From NCBI GenBank assembly GCA_025937615.1, contig JAICRA010000020.1:1-10675 (forward strand): a DNA stretch of 10,675 nt, written 5' to 3'. The DNA is from Thermomicrobiales bacterium. GTDB lineage: Bacteria > Chloroflexota > Chloroflexia > Thermomicrobiales > UBA6265. Made by a program: the position numbers and the translations under genes. The notes under the pieces were generated by a model. The model ran no database searches and had not been told where the DNA came from. It saw only the letters and a program-made list of their open reading frames with translations. Of the stretch, positions 1-6,774 are shown in pieces; within the stretch, counting starts at the first letter, position 1, and each line of letters starts with the position of its first letter.

Positions 1-768
1 ATCGACGGGATATGCGGGCACGAACGTGACCGAGGAACTGGAGCTGAACCAGCAGCCTCGCTCGCCGTCCGTAAGGACAACCGTGGTTGGTCCGAACGAT
101 AGAAGCGTCTGAATCGCGTCATCGGGAGCGATGTCTGCTCCGTATAGCCCTTTCGCATCGTCGAGACTGAGCTTGACAAGACGACTGTGCCGCGCCACTT
201 CCTCGCATGGTGGGCGGGCGTCAGCGAGATTGGACCAGAGCGTAGGTCTCAGATTGACATCGAAGACGACGGGTACATCGGTTTGGTGTGCCAGGCTGAC
301 GGCTTGCTCGATCGCACTTCGCGTCGGCTGAGCGGACAGCGCGACCGATCCGACTACCAGCGCAGTCAGGCTGGCGATGCCCGCGGTACGCACGTCTGCT
401 TCAGCTAACAGTGCGTCGGCGCCGCGCAAGAGCCAAAAGTGGCCGTCGCCAGTGGGATCTCTCCAGGCAAAGGCCAACGTTGTTGCCGCGTCCCCGCTTT
501 GTCGCAGACGCGACGTATCGACTCCCTCCGCGGCTAGCTCGGCTTGAAGCCGCGAACCGAATTCATCGTCGCCGACGATGCCGCAAAACGCGCTGGCAAG
601 ACCGAGCCGCGCCACCGCCACGGATGTGTTCGCGGGGGCGCCACCGGATCGCGCGACGAACGTGTTCGCCGATCTCAGTGTCGTCGCTCCATCAACGACG
701 ATGAAATCGACCAGGATCTCGCCCATCGCGAGGATCTGACCTGCACTTGACTGCTCTAAGGCGCCCAT
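1..768 (-). CDS. PfkB-family sugar kinase, C-terminus cut off by window edge
   Basis: ATP-dependent cytosolic kinase of the ribokinase/PfkB family, probably acting on a sugar such as fructose or a related ketose or nucleoside; the exact substrate cannot be read from the sequence. The 256 visible codons are open to position 1. Residues 11-24 form the first beta strand with the family's G-E-x-L-x-D pattern (GEILVDFI), residues 42-56 are the PfkB signature 1 region (GGAPANTSVAVARLG), and residues 177-185 carry VVFDVNLRP, typical of the fructokinase-like branch. The second signature, with the catalytic DTTGAGD aspartate, should follow almost at once, because the last visible residues (VPAYPVD) are those that usually precede it. 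About 60 residues are therefore missing. The ATG at 768 lies 3 bases after the rel stop codon with no clear Shine-Dalgarno, suggesting co-transcription and translational coupling with rel. Seen: motifs and spacing. Known: family function. Uncertain: substrate. Confidence 0.9.
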   Translation of the reverse strand, partial: MGALEQSSAGQILAMGEILVDFIVVDGATTLRSANTFVARSGGAPANTSVAVARLGLASAFCGIVGDDEFGSRLQAELAAEGVDTSRLRQSGDAATTLAFAWRDPTGDGHFWLLRGADALLAEADVRTAGIASLTALVVGSVALSAQPTRSAIEQAVSLAHQTDVPVVFDVNLRPTLWSNLADARPPCEEVARHSRLVKLSLDDAKGLYGADIAPDDAIQTLLSFGPTTVVLTDGERGCWFSSSSSVTFVPAYPVD

Positions 769-771
769 CGG

Positions 772-3069
772 CTAGAGGGCGGCAGACCGAGCCGCGCCGG
801 TGCTCGTCTCGCGGCGTACCTCGTAGACCTCGCGCACGCCTTCGAGCTTTTGCAGGATGGTGCTGAGTTGACCGACGCCCTCAACCTCCACCGTGGCGTA
901 GAGCGTCACGGTCCGGTCGTCGTGCGTTGTGGTGAGGACGCTGACGATATTGACACGTTCATCGGCCAGCACCGTGCTGACGTCCTTCAGAAGTCCCACG
1001 CGGTCCCAAGCCTTGATCTGAACCGTGACCGGGAATGTTGCCTCGCCGTGGTCACCCCAGGTGACCGGCACTAATCGCTCCGGCTCGGTCACGTTGACCA
1101 TGTTCGGGCAGTCCACCCGGTGGACGGTGATCCCCCTGCCGCGTGTGACGAACCCGACGATGGCATCGCCATTCACCGGTCGGCAACATGTCGCCAAGTT
1201 CGTCAAGAGGTCGCCAACTCCCATCACTTGCAAGCGAGGCGGCGTGCGCGGGACTTGAATATTCGTGGCTGGGATGAGCACTTCCTGTTCGCCCTGCTGT
1301 GCAAGTCGGACCGCGATTCTCTGCGGAGAGATCGCGCCGTAGCCAATGGCGGCTAGCAGGTCGTCGAACTTTGGATATTGGGGAAATGCCTTCAGCAATT
1401 CTTCTGGCTTGAGCTCGACATTGAGCCGGCGTAGCTCTCGTTCCAGAATCTCGCGGCCATGCGCGATATTCTCGTCACGTTCCTGGCTGCGGAACCAGCG
1501 GCGGATTTTCTCTCGGGCGGAGGCGGTCGTGACGTATTCGGATGACGACAGAAGCCAGTCGCGATTTGGTCCATTCTTTGCGCGGCTGGTCAGGATTCTC
1601 ACCACCTGGCCGTTTTGCAGCCGATAATCGAGCGGAACCAGTTGGTCATTGACTTTGGCGCCAACGCACTGATGGCCGACTTCGGTGTGAATGCGGTAGG
1701 CAAAGTCGACGGGCGTTGCGCCAGCAGGGAGCTCGATGATGTCCCCGGCCGGTGTGAAGACGTAGATCTGCTCCTTGAAAACGTCGGACTTCATCGACTC
1801 GACGAACTCTTCGGCATCCGCTACCTGATCACGCCACTCCATGAGCTGCCGTAACCACGCCACTTTGGCTTCGATGCGCGCGTCGGCGCGGCTCCCTTCC
1901 TTGTAACGCCAGTGGGCCGCGACGCCATGTTCGGCCGTGCGGTGCATCTCCCAGCTGCGGATCTGAATTTCGACCGGATGACCACCCGGGCCAACGACTG
2001 CGGTGTGAAGGGACTGATACATGCTGTCCTTGGGGGTGGCGATGTAGTCGTCGAATTCACCAGGGAGTGGGTGCCACCGGGCGTGGACGACACCGAGTGC
2101 GCCGTAGCAATCCTGACGGTCGTTCACGAGGATGCGGAGTCCATTGACGTCATAGATTTCGTCGATCGACCGGCCTTTAGACAGCATCTTGCGGTAGATC
2201 GAGTAAATGTGCTTGGTGCGACCGGTGATCTCCGCTTCGATTCCGGCCTCGCGCAGTGCGTCCAACAACTCGACCTTGACCTCTTCGATGAACGGGGTCG
2301 AGTCGCGGGCTCGCTTTTCGAATTCACGCGTCAGGGCGTGGTATGCCTCCGGATTGATGACTCGAAAGGCGCGATCTTCGAGCTCGGATTTGAATTGCCA
2401 GATGCCAAGTCTGTTCGCCAGTGGCGCGTAGATCTCCAAGGTCTGCTGAGCGATGCGGGTTTGTTTCGCAGTCGGCAGGGCATCAAGGGTGCGCATGTTG
2501 TGCAGTCGGTCAGCCAGCTTGATGAGAACCACTCCGATGTCGTCGACCATGGCGAGGAACATCTTGCGCAGGTTCTCCGCCTGCTGCGCGTTCTCCCGCG
2601 AACCGGCCCCCTCTCCCTCGTCAGCTGTCCACGGTATGCGGCCGAGCTTGGTAACTCCATCGACCAGCCGCGCCACTCGCCCGCCGAATTCAGATTCAAC
2701 CCGCTCCAGCGTAACCGGCGTGTCCTCGATAACGTCATGGAGCAAAGCCCCGGCGATCGTCTCGGCGTCGAGTTGCATCCCCGCCAGAATCGTTGCCACA
2801 GCGATTGGGTGCACGGAGTAGGGCTCACCGGATCGCCGCATATCCCCGCTGTGGGCATTGATGGCAAGCTCTGCGGCTCGCGTGATCAGGCCGATGCTCG
2901 CCGGCGAAGCTGTCTTGCCGACCGTCTCGAGGAGCGTGTCTAGGGCAGCAGAGATCTCCGCCGGCAACCCGTCTTTTGCCGGTGAGGCTGCCGAGACTGG
3001 GTCCGCGACAGTAAACGTTGGTGGATCGACTGGCGCTCGTTCAGCTGCAAGCGAGCGTCTGGGTGACAT
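772..3069 (-). CDS. relA: Rel/SpoT-family (p)ppGpp synthetase/hydrolase
   Basis: Long RSH protein (765 aa) that makes and probably degrades the stringent-response alarmone (p)ppGpp, acting in the cytosol and on ribosomes. Domains in order: a variable N-terminus (1-40); HD hydrolase (about 55-205) with H87, H111-D112, E115-D116 and D187/N191, the intact metal and catalytic pattern of active hydrolases; synthetase (about 225-395) with YSIYRKM at 289-295, D307, YQSLHT at 351-356 and E367 in VEIQIR; TGS (about 432-495); a Cys-containing segment with C628-C629 and C654; and a C-terminal ACT domain (about 678-752). Length and order match bifunctional Rel enzymes. Odd point: the loop usually reading RxKD in bifunctional enzymes reads EFDD here (338-341), the form described for synthetase-only RelA. 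The start at 3069 is the first ATG in frame and fits the promoter about 50 bases upstream; no strong ribosome-binding site is visible. It is the first gene of a unit with the downstream sugar kinase. Confidence 0.96.
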   Translation of the reverse strand: MSPRRSLAAERAPVDPPTFTVADPVSAASPAKDGLPAEISAALDTLLETVGKTASPASIGLITRAAELAINAHSGDMRRSGEPYSVHPIAVATILAGMQLDAETIAGALLHDVIEDTPVTLERVESEFGGRVARLVDGVTKLGRIPWTADEGEGAGSRENAQQAENLRKMFLAMVDDIGVVLIKLADRLHNMRTLDALPTAKQTRIAQQTLEIYAPLANRLGIWQFKSELEDRAFRVINPEAYHALTREFEKRARDSTPFIEEVKVELLDALREAGIEAEITGRTKHIYSIYRKMLSKGRSIDEIYDVNGLRILVNDRQDCYGALGVVHARWHPLPGEFDDYIATPKDSMYQSLHTAVVGPGGHPVEIQIRSWEMHRTAEHGVAAHWRYKEGSRADARIEAKVAWLRQLMEWRDQVADAEEFVESMKSDVFKEQIYVFTPAGDIIELPAGATPVDFAYRIHTEVGHQCVGAKVNDQLVPLDYRLQNGQVVRILTSRAKNGPNRDWLLSSSEYVTTASAREKIRRWFRSQERDENIAHGREILERELRRLNVELKPEELLKAFPQYPKFDDLLAAIGYGAISPQRIAVRLAQQGEQEVLIPATNIQVPRTPPRLQVMGVGDLLTNLATCCRPVNGDAIVGFVTRGRGITVHRVDCPNMVNVTEPERLVPVTWGDHGEATFPVTVQIKAWDRVGLLKDVSTVLADERVNIVSVLTTTHDDRTVTLYATVEVEGVGQLSTILQKLEGVREVYEVRRETSTGAARSAAL

Positions 3070-3109
3070 TTCAGTTGATGCTTTCAGGGATCGTTCCCAG
3101 TTCCTTGAT

Positions 3110-3119
3110 CACTCGAGTG
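3110..3119. repeat. 10-bp perfect palindrome at the predicted rel start site
   Basis: CACTCGAGTG reads the same on both strands and covers the predicted transcription start of rel. It could be an operator half or a chance XhoI-centred palindrome. No second copy is seen nearby and no regulator is identified. Confidence 0.3.
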
Positions 3120-3124
3120 TCGCA

Positions 3125-3153
3125 ACTGTAGAGAAATGTCGGCTCGGAGTCAA
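3125..3153 (-). promoter_or_regulatory. Candidate sigma70-type promoter for rel
   Basis: On the minus strand, TTGACT (3153-3148) and TACAGT (3130-3125) are separated by exactly 17 bp. They match the -35 consensus at 5 of 6 positions and the -10 at 4 of 6. Transcription would begin near 3118, giving a leader of about 50 bases before the rel ATG. The hexamers and spacing are seen directly; promoter function is inferred. Confidence 0.6.
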
Positions 3154-3271
3154 CGAACCCGCCGCCGATCCTGGCAACAAGGCGGTGAGGCTTCGAGTAG
3201 CGTGAAGTAACGCGCTTTGTCCACGCACCTCACGGGTACCATTGGGGAAGGAATCTCGTTGCAGGAAGAGA

Positions 3272-4546
3272 ATGAGCTCGGAGGCAAGAATCAGAAGCGT
3301 GTCGACTGTTGTTGATCCCGATCGGATGATTCATCCCGACGAAGCAAAGGCGACGATATTCCGGTACCTCCGGCGCATGCCGGCGGAGCAGATTCCGCTG
3401 CGTGAGGCAGCGTGGCGCGTGCTCTCCACTGATCTAGTGGCCGCCGAAGATCAGCCACCATTCCCGGCGGCGACCATGGACGGATATGCGGTCGTCGCGG
3501 ACGACCCATCGCCCTGGCGAGAGATCGTGGGCCGGCAATCGGCCGGTTACGTCGCGGACCTCGAGGTGAGTCTCGGCACCGCCGCTTGGATAACGACCGG
3601 CGCGCCGGTGCCATCGGGAGCGAACGCGGTGGTGCCGGTCGAGGCGACCGAGACCGCGGACGAGCATGTGATCGTCCACCGGGAGCGAGTCGAGCCTGGT
3701 GAGAATATCCGACCGATCGGCGTCGACTTGGCAAGGGGATCGGTGGTGCTGGAGCGTGGAAGTACCCTCGGCGCCGCTGAAATGGGTCTCCTGGCCAGCT
3801 TGGGTGTCGATCCCGTGGAAGTGGTGCGACGACCCAGAGTGAGCGTCTTGTCGACTGGGAACGAACTCGTCGAGCCGGGTGAGACGCCTGGCCCCGGGCA
3901 GATCCGGGACGCAAATCGTTTCAGCCTGATTGCGGCCCTTGAGGAAGCCGGAGCCGATGTTATCTGGACGGGCCATGGCCCCGACGACGCGCCCGCGCTG
4001 AGGTCATCGCTGATCGATCGTATTGCGAAGAGCGATGTCGTCATCACGAGTGGCGGGGTCTCGATGGGTGATCTCGATCTGGTCAAGCCGTTGCTTTCCG
4101 AGCTCGCCGACGTCCATTTCCGGCGCGTGTTCATGAAGCCGGGGAAACCGTTCAACTTTGCTACGTCAGGCGATACCTTGATATTCAGTTTGCCGGGTAA
4201 TCCGGTGTCCGCCCTCGTCGGCTTCGAGATTTTCATCCGGCCCGCGTTGCGCACCATGCTCGGAGCATCCGCGATCGATCGTCCCCGTGCCCGAGTGCAG
4301 CTCGATCATCGCCTCCGGCCGTCCGATCGCATTGAGTTTCAAAGGGCCATTGCTCGCGTCGATTCCGAGGGCCACTTGAGGGCATCGACCACCGGACCGC
4401 AGGCGTCGTCTCGACTGGCGTCCCTGGTTGGCGCTAACGCGCTGATCCCAGTTCCACCCGGCGAGGATCCAATTCTCGCGGGATCGCACTTAGAGGCCAT
4501 TCTTGTCGGGCCGCTAGAAACCGAGAACAATCAATTAGATCGTTGA
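3272..4546 (+). CDS. moeA: Molybdopterin molybdenumtransferase MoeA
   Basis: MoeA inserts molybdate into adenylylated molybdopterin to give active molybdenum cofactor, in the cytosol. With the ATG at 3272 the product is 424 aa, usual for the family (about 400-430). Visible family motifs are PFPAATMDGYA (64-73), the ITTGAPVP segment (107-114), the STGNEL loop (194-199, E198 corresponding to the conserved acidic residue), the MoCF-binding domain core TSGGVSMGD (259-267), RRVFMKPGKP (284-293) and LPGNPVSALVGFE (307-319). A C-terminal beta-barrel domain (about 335-415) completes the architecture. The frame extends upstream to a TTG at 3242, but the ATG at 3272 has AGGAAG a few bases before it and is preferred; another ATG at 3326 would start just before the first helix. 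A TACCAT at 3237-3242 could be a -10 element, though no good -35 accompanies it. It heads a plus-strand molybdenum-cofactor cluster and is divergent from rel. Confidence 0.95.
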   Translation: MSSEARIRSVSTVVDPDRMIHPDEAKATIFRYLRRMPAEQIPLREAAWRVLSTDLVAAEDQPPFPAATMDGYAVVADDPSPWREIVGRQSAGYVADLEVSLGTAAWITTGAPVPSGANAVVPVEATETADEHVIVHRERVEPGENIRPIGVDLARGSVVLERGSTLGAAEMGLLASLGVDPVEVVRRPRVSVLSTGNELVEPGETPGPGQIRDANRFSLIAALEEAGADVIWTGHGPDDAPALRSSLIDRIAKSDVVITSGGVSMGDLDLVKPLLSELADVHFRRVFMKPGKPFNFATSGDTLIFSLPGNPVSALVGFEIFIRPALRTMLGASAIDRPRARVQLDHRLRPSDRIEFQRAIARVDSEGHLRASTTGPQASSRLASLVGANALIPVPPGEDPILAGSHLEAILVGPLETENNQLDR

Positions 4547-4569
4547 CGGGAGCACGCGTCCGGCTCCCG
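4547..4569 (+). other. Hairpin directly after moeA stop codon
   Basis: CGGGAGC (4547-4553) and GCTCCCG (4563-4569) form a perfect 7-bp stem with a 9-base loop, beginning at the base after the moeA TGA. No run of T follows, so it is a poor intrinsic terminator. It may stabilise the moeA 3' end or weaken readthrough into the downstream genes. Confidence 0.4.
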
Positions 4570-4581
4570 CACCGTCGGCGG

Positions 4582-4610
4582 TTACCGGCCCCTGGCGGTG
4601 CTGGTACCAT
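4582..4610 (+). promoter_or_regulatory. Weak candidate promoter for the small gene and moaDE
   Basis: TTACCG (4582-4587) and TACCAT (4605-4610) are 17 bp apart. The -10 matches at 4 of 6 positions, but the -35 is poor (3 of 6). If used, it would give a leader of about 65 bases before the ATG at 4682. The moeA to small-gene gap of 135 bases leaves room for a promoter, but readthrough from moeA is equally possible. Confidence 0.25.
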
Positions 4611-4643
4611 CGACTCGTGGGGGTTGTAGTCACGGAGTCTTGT

Positions 4644-4658
4644 CACGTCGCAGACGTG
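4644..4658 (+). other. Short leader hairpin before the 75-residue gene
   Basis: CACGTC (4644-4649) and GACGTG (4653-4658) can pair perfectly around the 3-base loop GCA, ending about 10 bases before the Shine-Dalgarno AAGGA of the next gene. It could affect initiation or be chance. It does not resemble a complete Moco riboswitch that I can recognise. Confidence 0.25.
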
Positions 4659-4681
4659 CGGCTGTTTGGAAAGGATCCGTT

Positions 4682-4909
4682 ATGGAACCGGGTGAGATGA
4701 AGTACGGCGTACCCAACGTCGTCTACGACATCATCCAGACCGTGGGTAATCTGCTCCAGGGCGTGGAGAAGATGATGGAGTACGCCGGGGACGCCGAGCA
4801 AGCGGGTGACGCTGACGCGGCGACGGTTTTTCGCACAGTGGCCGAAGGCAACCGGGTCGCCGCGCAGGCGCTGCTGAAGCGACTCAAGGTTCACCTCAAC
4901 GATTTCTAG
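4682..4909 (+). CDS. Small predicted helical protein of unknown function
   Basis: I do not recognise a family for this 75-residue product. The start is well supported: AAGGA lies 6 bases before the ATG, while the open frame extending upstream to 4598 has no better start. The sequence looks like two amphipathic helices, residues about 10-35 (PNVVYDIIQTVGNLLQGVEK and following) and about 44-70 (DAATVFRTVAEGNRVAAQAL and following). They are joined by an acidic A/G/D-rich turn at 35-45. There is no signal peptide, membrane segment or cysteine, and a single histidine at 71, so a metal or sulfur-carrying role is not suggested. It lies between moeA and the MoaD-MoaE fusion and ends 8 bases before the fusion's GTG, so the two are almost certainly co-translated. 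That context suggests an accessory or scaffold role near molybdopterin synthase, but this is inference only. Confidence 0.75.
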   Translation: MEPGEMKYGVPNVVYDIIQTVGNLLQGVEKMMEYAGDAEQAGDADAATVFRTVAEGNRVAAQALLKRLKVHLNDF

Positions 4910-4917
4910 ACGCATAC

Positions 4918-5643
4918 GTGGACATCGACATCCGGTTCTTTGCCGTCATCCGTGAGATCGTCGGCCGCTCCGCAGAGCGCCGGCAGCTACCCGTTGGCTC
5001 CACCGCCGGCGATGTTTTTGACGAGCTGATACGTGAATATCCTCGCCTTGAACGCATGAGACCGGTGACCATGGTGATGGTCAACAAGACGTACGTGACG
5101 CAAGACCATGTGCTTCGCCACGGGGATGAGTTGGCGCTGATCCCTCCCGTGAGTGGCGGTGCTCAGCGACGGTTTGCTGTTCAGTCGGACGCCCTCGATC
5201 CCCGACTAACGGAATCGTTGGTTGCACATCCGGGGGCGGGCGCGATCGCGACGTTCATCGGCACTGTGCGAGACCACGGCCGTGGTCGAAAGGTTACGCA
5301 CCTCGAATATGAGGCATACGCGCCGGCGGCCGAGCTCACCATGGCGCAGATCGGGGACGAGATTAGGGAACGCTGGGGAATCGATCACGTTGCCATTACC
5401 CACCGCGTAGGATCCCTAGCGGTTGGGGAGGCCAGCGTCGTCATCAGCGTTGCCTCGGCGCACCGCGAAGGGGCATTCGAGGCTTGCCGGTACGCCATCG
5501 AGCGGATCAAGGAGATCGTGCCCATCTGGAAGAAAGAGCATTACGCGGATGGCGCTGCCTGGCTAGGCAGCGAGCACGACTACCAGGTCGAGATTGGTCG
5601 GATCCCCGGCCAGTCGGGAGATGCCAAATCGACAGTATCCTGA
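4918..5643 (+). CDS. moaX: MoaD-MoaE fusion, single-chain molybdopterin synthase
   Basis: Molybdopterin synthase adds two sulfurs to cyclic pyranopterin monophosphate to make the dithiolene of molybdopterin. Normally small MoaD carries the sulfur on its C-terminal Gly-Gly and MoaE holds the active site. Here both lie in one 241-residue chain. Residues 1-81 are a complete MoaD, with the ubiquitin-like fold ending in ALIPPVSGG, and G80-G81 sit internally. Residues 82-235 are a complete MoaE with IGTVRDH (114-120), the HLEYEAY strand (128-134), the AHREGAFEACRYAIERIKE region (181-199) and the lysine pair in WKKEH (204-208) that matches the catalytic lysines. Such fusions are known, for example mycobacterial MoaX, in which cleavage after the Gly-Gly has been reported; cleavage here would be needed to free the MoaD tail. 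The start is GTG at 4918, 8 bases after the preceding stop, without a visible ribosome-binding site, which implies coupling. Confidence 0.95.
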   Translation: MDIDIRFFAVIREIVGRSAERRQLPVGSTAGDVFDELIREYPRLERMRPVTMVMVNKTYVTQDHVLRHGDELALIPPVSGGAQRRFAVQSDALDPRLTESLVAHPGAGAIATFIGTVRDHGRGRKVTHLEYEAYAPAAELTMAQIGDEIRERWGIDHVAITHRVGSLAVGEASVVISVASAHREGAFEACRYAIERIKEIVPIWKKEHYADGAAWLGSEHDYQVEIGRIPGQSGDAKSTVS

Positions 5644-5649
5644 GCCACT

Positions 5650-5678
5650 TTGCCAAATTTGATCAAGAACTCTAGAAT
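5650..5678 (+). promoter_or_regulatory. Strong candidate sigma70-type promoter for cysK
   Basis: TTGCCA (5650-5655) and TAGAAT (5673-5678) are 17 bp apart, each matching consensus at 5 of 6 positions. The start point would be near 5685, giving a leader of about 45 bases before the cysK ATG. The -35 begins 7 bases after the MoaD-MoaE stop codon, so cysK probably has its own transcript. The -10 falls inside the left arm of the inverted repeat at 5671-5715, which suggests repression. Confidence 0.7.
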
Positions 5679-5715
5679 TCCTTGCCACGACTTCTCTTTC
5701 GTGTCGAATTCTAGA
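5671..5715. repeat. Inverted repeat overlapping cysK -10, probable operator
   Basis: TCTAGAATTC (5671-5680) and GAATTCTAGA (5706-5715) are perfect 10-bp inverted copies, centre to centre 35 bp apart. Nested inside are CACGA (5686-5690) and TCGTG (5699-5703), which can also pair. Because the left arm contains the -10 and lies upstream of the predicted start, the pair is more likely a protein-binding site than an RNA hairpin of the cysK transcript. On readthrough RNA from moaX the whole structure could fold. TCTAGAA also occurs as a direct repeat (5671 and 5710). The regulator is unknown. Confidence 0.55.
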
Positions 5716-5729
5716 AACGCGGGGCCAAT

Positions 5730-6755
5730 ATGACTGACACTGCAGTCGGAGCTGACAGCACCGTCGATACCAGCCTCACTGCTCGTCGTCAGCGTCCCAC
5801 TATCGCCGAAGACGCCACCGAGCTGATCGGCAATACCCCGCTCGTGCGGCTTTCACGCTTTGCTGAAGGTACTCCGGGCCTCCTCGTCGGCAAGATTGAG
5901 GCCTTCACTCCCGGGTACTCTGTCAAGGACCGCATCGGTGCCGCGATGATCGAGGATGCCGAAGCCGACGGATTGATTCAGCCAGGCGTGACGACCATTG
6001 TGGAGCCGACAAGTGGTAACACGGGCATTGCCCTTGCCTGGGTGGCGGCGGCAAAGGGTTACCGGCTCATCCTGACGATGCCGGAGAGCATGAGTCTGGA
6101 ACGGCGGGTCCTGCTTCTTGGTTACGGCGCCGAGCTTGTACTGACCCCGGCCTCCGAAGGCATGTCCGGGGCCGTGCGCCGAGCCGAGCAGATCGTCGCG
6201 GAGACGGCGAATGCCTGGATGCCGCAGCAGTTCCAGAACCTCGCCAACCCAGAGATCCACCGGCGGACGACCGCCATCGAGCTCTGGGAGGATACCGACG
6301 GCAAGATCGACATTCTCGTTGGCGGGGTGGGCACCGGCGGCACGATCACCGGTGCCGGGCAAGTGCTCAAGCAACAGAAACCCGAGCTCCGGGTTGTCGC
6401 CGTCGAACCGGCCGAATCTCCGCTGCTGGCGACCGGTGAGGCGGGACCGCACAAGATTCAGGGCATCGGGGCCAATTTCGTGCCGGATGTGCTCGACCGT
6501 GCGATCTACGACGAGATCGTCCACATCGACGCTCAAACAGCCATCGCCGCAACGCATGAGCTGATGCATAAAGAAGGGCTCTTGTGCGGGATCTCCGCCG
6601 GGGCCGCGGCTGCCGCCGCTCGGCAGGTCGCCGACCGCGCGGAGAGCGCCGGCAAATTGATCGTGGTCGTGTTGCCCGACACCGGGGAACGGTATTTGAG
6701 CACGGTTGCATTTGCCGAGTTGCGCGAATCCGCGGCGGCGATGTCTGCCAGCTAA
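5730..6755 (+). CDS. cysK: Cysteine synthase (O-acetylserine sulfhydrylase)
   Basis: PLP enzyme that makes L-cysteine from O-acetylserine and sulfide in the cytosol. The 341-residue chain shows the full fold-type II pattern. [12 protein letters not shown] is at 30-41, the PLP lysine is K66 in SVKDR, the substrate loop TSGNTG is at 94-99, QFQN is at 167-170, the phosphate-binding GGVGTGGT is at 198-205, QGIGANF is at 244-250 and PDTGERYLS is at 316-324. The lack of an N-terminal haem domain or C-terminal CBS domains, plus length, favours CysK over cystathionine beta-synthase. Two details differ from the commonest form. There is a polar N-terminal extension of about 24 residues. The segment before the lysine reads TPGYSVKDR, where NPGGSVKDR or NPANSVKDR is usual. 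The ATG at 5730 is the only reasonable start and has a weak GGGG 5 bases upstream. It lies 86 bases after the MoaD-MoaE stop with its own promoter, and converges on nrdJ. Confidence 0.95.
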   Translation: MTDTAVGADSTVDTSLTARRQRPTIAEDATELIGNTPLVRLSRFAEGTPGLLVGKIEAFTPGYSVKDRIGAAMIEDAEADGLIQPGVTTIVEPTSGNTGIALAWVAAAKGYRLILTMPESMSLERRVLLLGYGAELVLTPASEGMSGAVRRAEQIVAETANAWMPQQFQNLANPEIHRRTTAIELWEDTDGKIDILVGGVGTGGTITGAGQVLKQQKPELRVVAVEPAESPLLATGEAGPHKIQGIGANFVPDVLDRAIYDEIVHIDAQTAIAATHELMHKEGLLCGISAGAAAAAARQVADRAESAGKLIVVVLPDTGERYLSTVAFAELRESAAAMSAS

Positions 6756-6774
6756 TCTCGCGTGTGCTGATCTG

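Noticed and set aside
1912..2943. Plus-strand open frame of 343 codons opposite rel
   Set aside because: It lies wholly antisense to an unmistakable rel gene, has no recognisable protein motifs, and is explained by the high G+C codon pattern of the real strand.
3071..3222. Minus-strand open frame of about 50 codons ending one base before the rel ATG
   Set aside because: Its translation looks protein-like and its stop abuts the rel start, which suggested a coupled small gene. It has no usable start codon except a GTG 13 codons before the stop, and it spans a good rel promoter, so chance is more likely.
3242..3271. TTG start giving MoeA ten extra residues
   Set aside because: The ATG at 3272 has AGGAAG at a suitable distance; the extension is basic and not typical of MoeA.
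4547..4681. Moco riboswitch between moeA and the 75-residue gene
   Set aside because: Two simple hairpins are present, but I could not recognise the multi-stem Moco RNA architecture; a covariance-model search would decide.
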